NCBI GenBank assembly: GCA_019746975.1
Contig: JAIERK010000010.1
Coordinates: forward strand, 18,898 to 82,897
Source: Candidatus Obscuribacterales bacterium
GTDB lineage: Bacteria > Cyanobacteriota > Vampirovibrionia > Obscuribacterales > Obscuribacteraceae
DNA length: 64,000 nt
Direction of reading: 5' to 3'
Under the pieces are notes generated by a model that did no database searches, had not been told where the DNA came from, and saw nothing but the letters and a program-made list of their open reading frames with translations. A program made the translations under genes and the position numbers. Shown piece by piece: positions 1 to 7,911 of the stretch (the first letter of the stretch is position 1; every line of letters begins with the position of its first letter).

Positions 1-534
1 GGCGGTCACTCTGTTTGTCAGCCGACTGAGTGTGGATATCTGCTGTTGGAGTGACTCTCCGCGTGGCTGTCTCTTGCTGGACTCTGCCACCAGAATTACA
101 TAGAACTCTCGATTAGGCACCATCACTACTTCGCAAACGCGAGCGAACCACTTACGAGTGTAGTCCGCATACCATGAGAGATAGGGCGAGTCGTCGACAC
201 ACAACTTGGCGTAGGCATCCATATTCCGCTCAACGTCCACCGGCTTGTTAATCACCAGGAATTGCATCCGTGAATTCTTGCCCAGACATTGAATTGCGCT
301 TTCGAAAGCGGCACACACCCGGTGGATCTGATCGCCAAACGCGAGGCTGAATCCATTGAGCTTCATGATGCGAACAATGCTGCCATCTTCCAGCTTGACC
401 AATCCGGCGCTGGCGCGCTCGCCGGATATAGAACGAATCATCGATAAGGTCTCATTCGGTTCGTCTGGTGGCGCGAAGTCGGGTCTGCGCTTCGAGTTAA
501 ACACAAAGAGTTTCTCTTTCTTGTTCAAAGCCAT
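1..534 (-). CDS. TraC/VirB4-like conjugal transfer protein, N-terminal part (runs off window)
   Basis: An open frame of 178 codons enters from the left edge, so the C-terminal part is missing. The ATG at 534 is preceded by GGAGG with 7-nt spacing, a convincing start. The residues follow the N-terminal domain pattern of TraC-type T4SS ATPases: a 'LEDGSIVRIMKLNG' strand, a helix, a 'MQFLVINKPVDVE' strand, then a YADY-containing helix and 'NREFYVILVA', matching the family's Y-x-x-F helix followed by an F[FY]VVVP-like strand. The family energises conjugative type IV secretion at the inner membrane. The ATPase motifs would lie outside the window, so the assignment rests on the N-domain pattern alone. 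No other T4SS gene is visible inside the window. Confidence 0.5.
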   Translation of the reverse strand, partial: MALNKKEKLFVFNSKRRPDFAPPDEPNETLSMIRSISGERASAGLVKLEDGSIVRIMKLNGFSLAFGDQIHRVCAAFESAIQCLGKNSRMQFLVINKPVDVERNMDAYAKLCVDDSPYLSWYADYTRKWFARVCEVVMVPNREFYVILVAESSKRQPRGESLQQQISTLSRLTNRVTA

Positions 535-697
535 GGAGAATCCTCCGATAGTAAACATGCTGATCAAAATTTGGAAGTCGGCTTACTTGCATCTTAACTT
601 ATCTGTTGAAGACAGTATGGTTCTGAATAGAGGACTGGAATTGACATTACATTCAAGTCCGGCTGCTCGAAATTCGCAAAGTGATTTGTGCAATCGA

Positions 698-1330
698 TCA
701 CACAATGCTGGATGTTTGCGATCGTTCGTTGAGACCGGTCACGGAGATTACATCTCCTGCAATCCGCAGCTCCAATTCTCTTGGGCGCCTTTCCGTCGGT
801 CCATGTACGGCTCGACAGTTGTCCGCGAGGTCAAAGACACTTCTGTGACGAGGACAATAAAGCACGGGATTGTACGGCACATCTCGGACACAACAGCAGC
901 GGTCCCCAGGCGCGCACCCGCAGTTTACTTGCCCTCGATCTTTGAGGAACTCCAATAATCCCACACATTTATAGTACGGACAGCGACGACTATAACCGAC
1001 GAACCTGTCGGGCAGCCGGACGATGAAGCTTGGTATGTCGCGCTGCACTCGTCCTTCAGGATTGAACTCTACATAGGAAAGTTTGAAGTTGAATGGTATG
1101 CAGGTCCAGACTTCAGGAAAGTCTGATATGAAAAACTCAAATGGCTGACTGGGTACGGGCAAATCCGCTGCTTGAAATACCTCGAACGGTTTCATGGTTG
1201 GCTTGAAGAAACGCATAAAAGGTGACGCGGTTAATCCAAAAGCCAAAGTGATAGGCGCACTCGCAATCACTTTTAGAACAGCACGCCGGGAAACTGTGTG
1301 CGTGTCATCGTAGGTTCTGTTTTGTTCCAT
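698..1330 (-). CDS. Tat-exported Rieske-like [2Fe-2S] protein with a non-canonical ligand set
   Basis: A 210-aa protein from the ATG at 1330, which has GAGGAGG just upstream; a TTG nine codons earlier also keeps the frame open but lies before that SD. Residues 14-20 (SRRAVLK) followed by a hydrophobic stretch form a twin-arginine signal or anchor. The C-terminal half resembles a Rieske cluster-binding fold: C117-P-Y-Y-K-C122 and C159-P-R-H162 followed by SVFDL. Canonical Rieske proteins have C-x-H in the first box; here the His ligand position is Tyr119. Between the boxes lies a Cys-rich insert (C137, C139, C145-147). Rieske proteins move electrons at the outer face of the inner membrane. Whether this one binds a cluster is uncertain. 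It lies about 160 nt upstream of the TraC-like gene on the same strand. Confidence 0.6.
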   Translation of the reverse strand: MEQNRTYDDTHTVSRRAVLKVIASAPITLAFGLTASPFMRFFKPTMKPFEVFQAADLPVPSQPFEFFISDFPEVWTCIPFNFKLSYVEFNPEGRVQRDIPSFIVRLPDRFVGYSRRCPYYKCVGLLEFLKDRGQVNCGCAPGDRCCCVRDVPYNPVLYCPRHRSVFDLADNCRAVHGPTERRPRELELRIAGDVISVTGLNERSQTSSIV

Positions 1331-1561
1331 GGCCGCCTCCTCAGCATGTGTTGGCAACCTCCGGTCCTATTCTACCCTATGACTGAGAGGTCACCAAAAG
1401 AATTTTTCCTCAATGCGTGTCACAATAAGTCAGTCGGGCATCTTGAAAAAATAGTATTTTCGGGTGATGACAGTTGATGTTTCGAATGCTAGATTGAACG
1501 AAGAATTCACTCGAGCACTTGCCCAACAAGCAGTACTGCACTGAAGGTTCGTGATTTCACT

Positions 1562-2218
1562 ATGCTGAAAAAATTGATCGATTCCACATCCATGCTGATA
1601 GTTTGCTGCACCATCGCGCTTCCAGTCCTCGCTTCATCAACAGACCTGGCGGAAGGTATCAAGCTCTACAACGCAAAAGAGTACGCCAGTGCAAGACCTC
1701 TCCTCGAGAAGGCTGTAAGCGAGTCGCCGAAGTCATGGCAAGCGCACTACTACCTCGCCAACGTCAATCTCGTATTAGGCAAAGCGTCGATGGCGAAGTA
1801 TCACTACGAAGCATGTCTGCAGAATTGTACAAATCCAACCATAGTCGCGCATTGCAACGCTGGTATCGCGCGAGTTGATAAGCACTCGTCCCAGGCCACC
1901 GTCGCCGCTAACAAGTCTGAAGATGAAGAACAGACCAAAAGCGCTAAGCCAATTTCCGATGCCGACGTCCAAAAGGAAAAACGAAAGGCCGAAATCATGA
2001 GGCTTGCCAAAGAAGATGTAGAAAAGATCCGAAAGCAGACCAAAGAACAACTTGAAAGTGAAATTGAAACTCATGGTCAAGTCTGGAGGAACCGTGAAAC
2101 AGGAGAAAGGAGATTCGGCATAAGTAAGGACAGAGAAGCCGAAATCGAACGCGAAGGCGAAGAGAAGAGCACAAAAATAATGCAAGAGGCGGAACGAAAA
2201 ATCAGGGCAATGAATTAG
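1562..2218 (+). CDS. Secreted TPR protein with C-terminal coiled coil
   Basis: A 218-aa protein. Residues 1-25 form a Sec signal peptide ending in ASS. Residues about 28-105 contain two TPR-like helix pairs (GIKLYNAKEYASARPLLEKA, then an AHYYLANVNL unit). From about residue 120 the chain becomes highly charged (Lys/Glu-rich, with regular hydrophobics) and is predicted as a long coiled coil to the C-terminus. TPRs mediate protein-protein contacts; the role here is unknown. The gene stands alone, convergent with the downstream glycosyltransferase gene, with a hairpin between them. Confidence is high that it is a real exported TPR protein and low on function. Confidence 0.8.
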   Translation: MLKKLIDSTSMLIVCCTIALPVLASSTDLAEGIKLYNAKEYASARPLLEKAVSESPKSWQAHYYLANVNLVLGKASMAKYHYEACLQNCTNPTIVAHCNAGIARVDKHSSQATVAANKSEDEEQTKSAKPISDADVQKEKRKAEIMRLAKEDVEKIRKQTKEQLESEIETHGQVWRNRETGERRFGISKDREAEIEREGEEKSTKIMQEAERKIRAMN

Positions 2219-2278
2219 AGCAGTTTTTGAAAACGGTCACGGTCAATTTGGTCGTCCCCTCCGTTTCGCTAATGGTAA

Positions 2279-2312
2279 GCTCTGGCATAATCACGCGCGG
2301 TGACGCCAGAGC
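2279..2312. terminator. Hairpin between convergent genes (possible bidirectional terminator)
   Basis: GCTCTGGC at 2279-2286 pairs perfectly with GCCAGAGC at 2305-2312, and the loop contains a nested TCAC/GTGA pairing. It lies between two convergent genes. There is no T-run, so intrinsic termination is only suggested. Confidence 0.4.
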
Positions 2313-2383
2313 TAATCTCCTGGGAGTCGATCTCAACAACAGAATCTGAAGTTTCGACTATAAATGTGCGGATGCGCAAAAGG

Positions 2384-3634
2384 TCATGACCGCTGACCCG
2401 AATAGCTCGCATAGGCTGGCAGAGGTTTCGGCAAGTTCACTCGAGGCTTTTGGAAATCACCGAGCTGATGAGCGTATCGGACGGCAACAACAGTGAGCAT
2501 TGCTAGAAGTGCAAAGTGGACGTTAAGCACTGAATCGTATGCAACCATGTAGACATAGTGAATCAAGATATACAGTGGCAGACTGAAAGCCGCTACAGTG
2601 GACCATGCAGCCAGGAGCAAACTTCGGTTTCCGTGAATGCGAGCTTGTTCGATGATGACTGCAACAGCCGGAATAACCAGGATCAGATCATATCCGTGCG
2701 CATGAGTGAGGAAGATAAAACCCAATAGCGATCCTATCGTAGCACCGACTTTCCAATACCGCCGATCCTCCCTGAAGCGGCGTGCTATCAAGTAGGAACC
2801 TAATACAGACAGGAAGAAAAATACAAACGAAATCTGATTCGCAAATGATTCATTTACGTGCAACCGATAGAGCTGCCCTTTGAGAGTTGGCATCACTTGA
2901 ATCCCTACAATCTCAGGGTGATGGCTAACATCGGAGAGCACTCCAAGGTAATTGGTCCAGGCATCCAGGCCGAAGACGGACATCGACAAGCATGCGATCA
3001 GCGATGTAAAAGCAGCGGTAAAACAGAGGACAGAATACTTGCGCGCTCCAAACAAGAAGCCAAAGAACGAGAACAACTCATGCGGCTTGATGAGGCATAG
3101 TAGACTTGCCGCCGCGGCGTTGTAATTATTTGCACGTTTGAGCCAGAAGAGGCAAAGACAAAATCCAAGCAGCAGAAATGGAGTAGGTTTGTTGTGTCGA
3201 ATGCATTCCACGAACGGCCCGGAGATAGCGACGAGACACATTAGTAGAAGTGTCCCTCTGTTAGTAAGAGTTAGTACGTCAGCAAGTATTAGTAACGAAA
3301 CGGCTATTGCGGCAATGGCAACAAAAGTGCAGAGATTGTGAGCGATTCGCGGCGATAAAAAAGAAAGCGGAATTACTAAAGGCATCGCATAAGGTGGCTC
3401 CGCTACAAATACCACTCGGTCGGGAATCCAAAAATGTTTCTTGGCCTCTTGTTTTACCAGATCCGGCTTATAGACGTCGGCGCTTCGATGCTGTGCAATC
3501 AGCTTTGCCGAAGAATAGTAAGCAGGGAAATCACTATAGTATAAATATTCATCACCAGGAGGTTGAAGCACCAAAGCTGGTATCGATAGCAACAACATGG
3601 CAAACAAAAAATTGATAATTCGAAGTCTCAGCAT
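2384..3634 (-). CDS. GT87-family (DUF2029) polyprenyl-phosphate-mannose-type glycosyltransferase
   Basis: A 416-aa polytopic membrane protein from the ATG at 3634, preceded by GAGGA; an in-frame TTG five codons upstream is less likely. The family signature is visible: SDFPAYYSSAKLI with the likely catalytic Asp in the first periplasmic loop, then a Y-x-P element (VYKPD), PPYAMPLVIPLSFL, and about nine further hydrophobic segments. GT87 enzymes transfer mannose or related sugars from polyprenyl-phosphate donors on the outer side of the inner membrane, for example for lipoglycans. Neighbours give no pathway clue. The family call is fairly secure, the acceptor is unknown. Confidence 0.75.
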   Translation of the reverse strand: MLRLRIINFLFAMLLLSIPALVLQPPGDEYLYYSDFPAYYSSAKLIAQHRSADVYKPDLVKQEAKKHFWIPDRVVFVAEPPYAMPLVIPLSFLSPRIAHNLCTFVAIAAIAVSLLILADVLTLTNRGTLLLMCLVAISGPFVECIRHNKPTPFLLLGFCLCLFWLKRANNYNAAAASLLCLIKPHELFSFFGFLFGARKYSVLCFTAAFTSLIACLSMSVFGLDAWTNYLGVLSDVSHHPEIVGIQVMPTLKGQLYRLHVNESFANQISFVFFFLSVLGSYLIARRFREDRRYWKVGATIGSLLGFIFLTHAHGYDLILVIPAVAVIIEQARIHGNRSLLLAAWSTVAAFSLPLYILIHYVYMVAYDSVLNVHFALLAMLTVVAVRYAHQLGDFQKPRVNLPKPLPAYASYSGQRS

Positions 3635-4479
3635 AATTTCCTCACACAATTATTTCGCAGTCGTCGAAAGAAAAGCCCGGCCAAGCCGTGATGCAACGCG
3701 CCGCGCCGAATCGATAAGTTCAACGAGGCGTATCAAGTCAGCACCTGCCGGCACCTTGGGAGCGCCGCGGGCGGTTACGTCGATCCCATTTCACTACTTG
3801 CGCGCACGCGATCAGCGATTGATCGACGAAGCACTCACTCGATGTTCGAGCCCATGACAGGAGAAATTCATTTGGTTAATCACACAGATCAATTTCTGCA
3901 AAGGGGGTCGGTCAATTTGCAGATTAGCGATGCAGTGTGACGGAAATCGGACTCGGCAATGGAAATCGTGTTTCACGTCGTTTGAAATACAGTGCTGAGT
4001 TGAATTTTCGGCAGTGTAAAAATGCAAGCTCTCGTCATTTTCTCCAGCACGTATGTGCCGAGCCGCTCGTACATGTCCGCGTTGGGATTTCGAGACACGC
4101 GGCACCTAGAATGATCGTACATGCCGCGTCGGGTTCGAAAAACGCGCTGGAGCCACGATTAAGGCTGCCACGCTCGGAAAAATATTAACCTCTTTTACCA
4201 GGTCTGAATTCGTGAGAACATCGCGATGTAGGCACTTCAGGAAACAAATCGATTCGCCAAACTCGTACCTGCAGCGCTCAGGCAGTTAAATTCTCGAGCA
4301 ACACCAACCAACGTGCCACCTAGTGGGACTTTTGGGGATCAACCAGTCGGCATTTTAGCCCGCAACAAAGTCGTAACATCGTTGTAACTTTTCGCTCATA
4401 TACTGCGATATATGGGGGTTTGCAGCAATCAAACCCATTGCGGCGAAGGCGAATTGGCGGATGAATAGGGGGAGAAACC
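3635..4479. other. Intergenic region with a coding-like + strand fragment
   Basis: No convincing complete gene. On the + strand, 3692-3940 is open for 82 codons with a protein-like translation (RRIDKFNEAYQ near the start, MTGEIHLVNHTDQF near the end) but begins directly after a TGA and has no start codon. The frame just upstream is coding-like in a different register, so this may be the tail of a decayed gene. From 3941 to 4479 I see only overlapping low-quality frames, plus a short inverted repeat (GGGTTTG/CAAACCC) about 60 nt before the next gene. Confidence 0.3.
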
Positions 4480-5151
4480 ATGAGAAGTAATTTCATCACC
4501 ACGGTTGACACTAATGAGTCTGCAAAAGTACAAGCACCGGTTGTAAGATTCGTAGACAACCACACCGTCTCTAGTACTAATAATGGTGCCTCCTCGTGTC
4601 CTGCAGAGTTTCTCTCGAAGCTGTCAAAATGTGTTACTCCTAGTACCCCAGCTAATCTGGACTGCGACATGACTGCATTTTTTGACAAAATCGAAACGCA
4701 GTACAGAGGGATTTTAGAAGTACTGGAACAGCTATCTGTTTTCGCGAAAGTCGAAGAGACTGTGGCAGCACTGGACGTCGCAATCGAGCGAGCACAGCAG
4801 CTTAACTCGACCGATATTTTGACAGCGAGAAAGATCCTCGTAAGAAAACTAACCACTAGCGGACAGGGCGAACATACCACTCATAAGTCGACCAACGAAG
4901 TCGTCCGGAAGTTGGAAGTTCTCAAACGTATTGAAGAAACAGAATCTTACTTGAGAATGACCCGAGGACTCTGCAGATTGAAGAACAACGATATAGCGGT
5001 TGGTAGATTCGACATCGACGTAGCCATCAACTGGTGCGAAGAGCTTGCTCAAGATCCGGTAGTCGTCAGAGACATCCTGAACACAGGAATACCTGTGGCA
5101 GAGCTCCAACAATGGTTTCCCGGATTGCAGTTTGCCCTCGCAGCCAACTAA
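4480..5151 (+). CDS. Hypothetical protein, helical, cytoplasmic
   Basis: A 223-aa protein with a GGGGGAGA SD seven nucleotides before the ATG. There is no signal peptide or membrane segment. The N-terminal 65 residues are polar and low in structure; from residue about 65 the chain is mostly helical (FFDKIETQYRGILEVLEQLSVFAKVEETVAALDVAIERA), ending in a WFPGLQ segment. I do not recognise a family. The helical repeat-like part could be a protein-interaction module. A strong perfect hairpin follows the stop, so the gene looks monocistronic. Confidence 0.6.
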   Translation: MRSNFITTVDTNESAKVQAPVVRFVDNHTVSSTNNGASSCPAEFLSKLSKCVTPSTPANLDCDMTAFFDKIETQYRGILEVLEQLSVFAKVEETVAALDVAIERAQQLNSTDILTARKILVRKLTTSGQGEHTTHKSTNEVVRKLEVLKRIEETESYLRMTRGLCRLKNNDIAVGRFDIDVAINWCEELAQDPVVVRDILNTGIPVAELQQWFPGLQFALAAN

Positions 5152-5185
5152 AGCGCAATAGCAAGTGTGAATAGGGACAAAGTGC

Positions 5186-5217
5186 AGATGAGAGGGTGGC
5201 AAGGTACCCTCTCATCT
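5186..5217 (+). terminator. Perfect 12-bp hairpin downstream of the hypothetical gene
   Basis: AGATGAGAGGGT (5186-5197) and ACCCTCTCATCT (5206-5217) are perfectly complementary around an 8-nt loop, 35 nt after the stop codon at 5151. There is no T-run after the stem, so it may be a terminator, an RNA-stabilising hairpin or a protein site. Confidence 0.45.
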
Positions 5218-5398
5218 ACATCTTCTCGGATTTCGAAGACCGCATGGCGGTGGATTCTAAGTAGGGCGACGCAGGGATAAACACCGAGCGGACAATCCAG
5301 ATGTTTCCTGTTTGCAAACAGTTGCAGAAGTGTTTGTGCGTCGGAAGAGTTAGCGTTAATTGGAGTATGCTGTGCGGTTGTTGTTAAAATGAACACCT

Positions 5399-6502
5399 AT
5401 GCTCAGTAAGAATCTCGAAGTCGCCCTAATTGTATGCTCAAGTCTGGTCGCAGCCACAGTGACCCAAGGATCGGCTGGAGCGGAGCCAACAGAAGGTCCG
5501 GAATTGACACAGTCCAATGGTGTAATTCCGAATGGACCTCCGCGATTGCAGTCATTAGATGGATTCGATAAACCGCAAGAATCGAGCTCCAATAGACCTG
5601 TTGCGATCGACGGCGGCACGAATCAAGGTCTGAATGGAAAGAAGCCACCCAAGTTCGGGCGATCTCGCTCTACGATCACCGTTGATGGTATCACAAGAAA
5701 GTATTGGCTTCACATTCCGAAGCCATACACGAAGGAGAAGCGCGTTCCGCTAGTGGTCGTGCTGCACGGCGGTGGCGGAGACGCACGGTCGGCGGAATGG
5801 GACAGTGTAATGTCGAAGCAATCCGAAAAGGATAACTTTGTCGTCGCCTATCCGAATGGATTCATGAGAACCTGGAATGCCGGTCAGTGCTGTGGGCTCG
5901 CGCGAGTTCATAACATCGACGATGTGAAATTCGTGAGACTGATGATCTCCAGACTGGTTGAACAGCTCGGTGTGGATCGCGATCGTGTATATGTCACCGG
6001 GCTCTCCAACGGAGGTATGCTTACCTATCGTATCGCCAGTGAGCTTGCCGATGTGGTGGCGGCGGTCGCGCCAGTCGAGGGATGCATGTACGATGTGGAA
6101 TCGACGTCTGATACACCAATCAGCGTTATAGCGTTTCATGGAAAGAACGACCATGTTGTGCGTTATGAAGGTGGTCTTGGATGGCTCGGTGCGTACCAGT
6201 TAAAGGCTGCCCCCGTAGCGTCAGCAATCGAATACTGGATGAAGCGCAACCAATGCGATCCAACACCCATACGCGAAGAGCAGGGCAATCTCGTCAAAGA
6301 GCTTTATACCAATGGGAAAAACGGCACAGAGGTTTGTCTCTATACACTTAAGGATGGAAAACATGCATGGCCGGGGGGTCGACGCGCCTCTTTCATCTTC
6401 GATAAACCAATAGATTACGTGTCCGCCACGGACGTAATGTGTCAGTTCTTTTGGGCACATCCAAGGAAAAGCGTCCTAACCGACCTCGGACAAACCAACT
6501 GA
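5399..6502 (+). CDS. Secreted PHB-depolymerase/feruloyl-esterase-type hydrolase (LpqC-like)
   Basis: A 367-aa alpha/beta hydrolase. Residues 1-28 are a signal peptide; 30-85 are a Pro/Gly-rich linker; the catalytic domain follows. The LHGGGG oxyanion loop (122-127), the nucleophile in GLSNGG (S203), an Asp in HGKND (D251) and a His in DGKHAWPGG (H322) form a complete triad. A CC pair at 164-165 may form a disulfide. This family (COG3509) cleaves ester bonds in polyhydroxyalkanoates, feruloyl-polysaccharides or similar substrates outside the cytoplasm. The substrate cannot be read from sequence. The gene appears monocistronic. Confidence 0.85.
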   Translation: MLSKNLEVALIVCSSLVAATVTQGSAGAEPTEGPELTQSNGVIPNGPPRLQSLDGFDKPQESSSNRPVAIDGGTNQGLNGKKPPKFGRSRSTITVDGITRKYWLHIPKPYTKEKRVPLVVVLHGGGGDARSAEWDSVMSKQSEKDNFVVAYPNGFMRTWNAGQCCGLARVHNIDDVKFVRLMISRLVEQLGVDRDRVYVTGLSNGGMLTYRIASELADVVAAVAPVEGCMYDVESTSDTPISVIAFHGKNDHVVRYEGGLGWLGAYQLKAAPVASAIEYWMKRNQCDPTPIREEQGNLVKELYTNGKNGTEVCLYTLKDGKHAWPGGRRASFIFDKPIDYVSATDVMCQFFWAHPRKSVLTDLGQTN

Positions 6503-6517
6503 CGAGGTTTCTCTAGA

Positions 6518-6621
6518 CGGAATAACGGGACTTCGAAACCGTGCCCTCGGAGGAATACAACTGACAAGCTGTACCTGCACGGAATAACAGGCCTTGAAAC
6601 TATGTTCTCCGAGGAATACGA
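6518..6621 (+). repeat. Two imperfect direct repeats of about 42 bp
   Basis: The segment 6518-6559 recurs at 6580-6621: both begin CGGAATAAC and end in GAGGAATAC, with about nine mismatches between, at a 62-nt period. It lies directly after the esterase stop codon. Function unknown. The following stretch to 6850 has no gene. Confidence 0.6.
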
Positions 6622-6853
6622 GCGCGTCTCATCCCGACAGTTTCCGGATTCATTCGCTGCAACTTCCACTCGCTGAATACCAGCTAAGAAACTGCAATTT
6701 CAGTTTTGGGATGAACTTTTCGAGTTTATATCTACAGCAAGAAACAAGCAGAAGACCTTGTGTTCAAGCGAGATAAAGGAATTCTGCCGAGTGCATAAAA
6801 TTTAATCGGAGCAGCGTTTAATAAAATCTCTAAAAAATAGTATTGTCGATAGT

Positions 6854-6905
6854 TTATCCACAACGCCGCAATAGCTACTAGTTCTCGAAATTTTCCTTAT
6901 CCACA
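6854..6905 (+). promoter_or_regulatory. Two perfect DnaA-box sequences in AT-rich intergenic DNA
   Basis: TTATCCACA occurs at 6854-6862 and 6897-6905 in the same orientation, 43 nt apart. An AT-rich stretch (about 6795-6850, with AATTTAATC and AATAAAATCTC) precedes them. TTATCCACA is the consensus DnaA box. The pair sits 55-110 nt upstream of the DUF2786 gene, so it could be a DnaA-regulated promoter or part of a replication origin. No replication gene is nearby, so the origin reading is weak. Confidence 0.4.
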
Positions 6906-6960
6906 AAGTAATGAATCTGGACTAGGATCTTTAGCGTTCGGCTCAGTGGCTGCGAGAACC

Positions 6961-7677
6961 ATGCAAACACAATCGAAAGAGACCACCATCGCCCAAAGAA
7001 TTAAAAAGCTGCTCGCGTTAGCCGATGGGAATCAAAATGAGCACGAAAGAGCAGCAGCCATGAAGCTAGCGATGGAGCTGCTGGCAAAACATAACCTTGA
7101 CATGGCCGCAGTCAAAGAACTCTCTTACGATCAGGATGTCTCCGAGTATCGTGCCTTCCTCAAGCTCGACCCATGGACGAGATACGTCATTAATGCGGCC
7201 TGCGCACTCTACTACACTGAGATGATTATGAGAGCGGAATATCGCGGCTACTATCATGATAGAAAGGAGTACCATCCGACTATAGTTGGGACGGAAGAGA
7301 ACATTGCCGTCACGATAGAGGTCGCCGGTTGGCTCATCAACTCAATCAGATGCGAGAGTAACTGGTTGTTCACTGAGCCGCATGAGCGGCGAAGCTTCAG
7401 ACTCGGAGCTGCGCACAGGGTTTACAAAAGGGCTTGCGAAATTGTCAAGGAAGAGTCTATTCCCACCTCAAATCCTACCGGGAGCAGTGCTCTGACCGTA
7501 CTTAGGAATGAGCTCGAACAAGCCAACAAGCGATATCTAGCAGGAAAAAAATTAGGAACCTTCAAAGGGCGCTCAAGCTATTCAGACAGCGATGCTTACG
7601 AGAAGGGCTCGATGTATGGAGATTCCGTAAATCTGGGGAAGAAGACAACTCGGCGGGCGATCACTCTTCGGGAGTGA
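6961..7677 (+). CDS. DUF2786-domain protein
   Basis: A 238-aa protein taking the ATG at 6961; a GTG at 6946 would add five residues, and neither has a strong SD. Residues about 10-50 match DUF2786: IAQRIKKLLALA, then EHERAAAMKLAMELLAKHNLD. A second conserved part (about 60-160) contains the WTRYVINAACALYYTEMI and FRLGAAHRVYKRA helices. The C-terminus is basic. DUF2786 proteins are common in phages and bacterial accessory DNA; no activity is established. The upstream region carries two DnaA boxes, which is the only regulatory clue. Confidence 0.7.
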   Translation: MQTQSKETTIAQRIKKLLALADGNQNEHERAAAMKLAMELLAKHNLDMAAVKELSYDQDVSEYRAFLKLDPWTRYVINAACALYYTEMIMRAEYRGYYHDRKEYHPTIVGTEENIAVTIEVAGWLINSIRCESNWLFTEPHERRSFRLGAAHRVYKRACEIVKEESIPTSNPTGSSALTVLRNELEQANKRYLAGKKLGTFKGRSSYSDSDAYEKGSMYGDSVNLGKKTTRRAITLRE

Positions 7678-7911
7678 AATCCACAAAGTCTAGTGCCAAT
7701 ATGAGCTTGCTCACGAAAAACCAGATCGACGAAAAACTTCAGAAGCATAATAGATGCGCTGTGCGACCAGGGCAATCGTTGACAGAAGGTATTTCCCTCC
7801 AGTCCTCACGGAGTTGTGGGCAGCATGAGATTTTTTGCCTCAGCCACAGACCGAGTGGCCTAGAGCCACCTAGATTCTTGGTGCTATCGGCGATACCAAC
7901 TTTCCTGAAAC

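Noticed and set aside
356..958. 200-codon + strand frame across the TraC-like and Rieske genes
   Set aside because: It overlaps two minus-strand genes that have strong ribosome sites and recognisable motifs; its own translation has no family features.
2269..2412. 47-codon minus frame overlapping the GT87 gene end
   Set aside because: Looks superficially protein-like, but it lies over a perfect hairpin, has no SD, and an equally plausible second frame exists in the same stretch.
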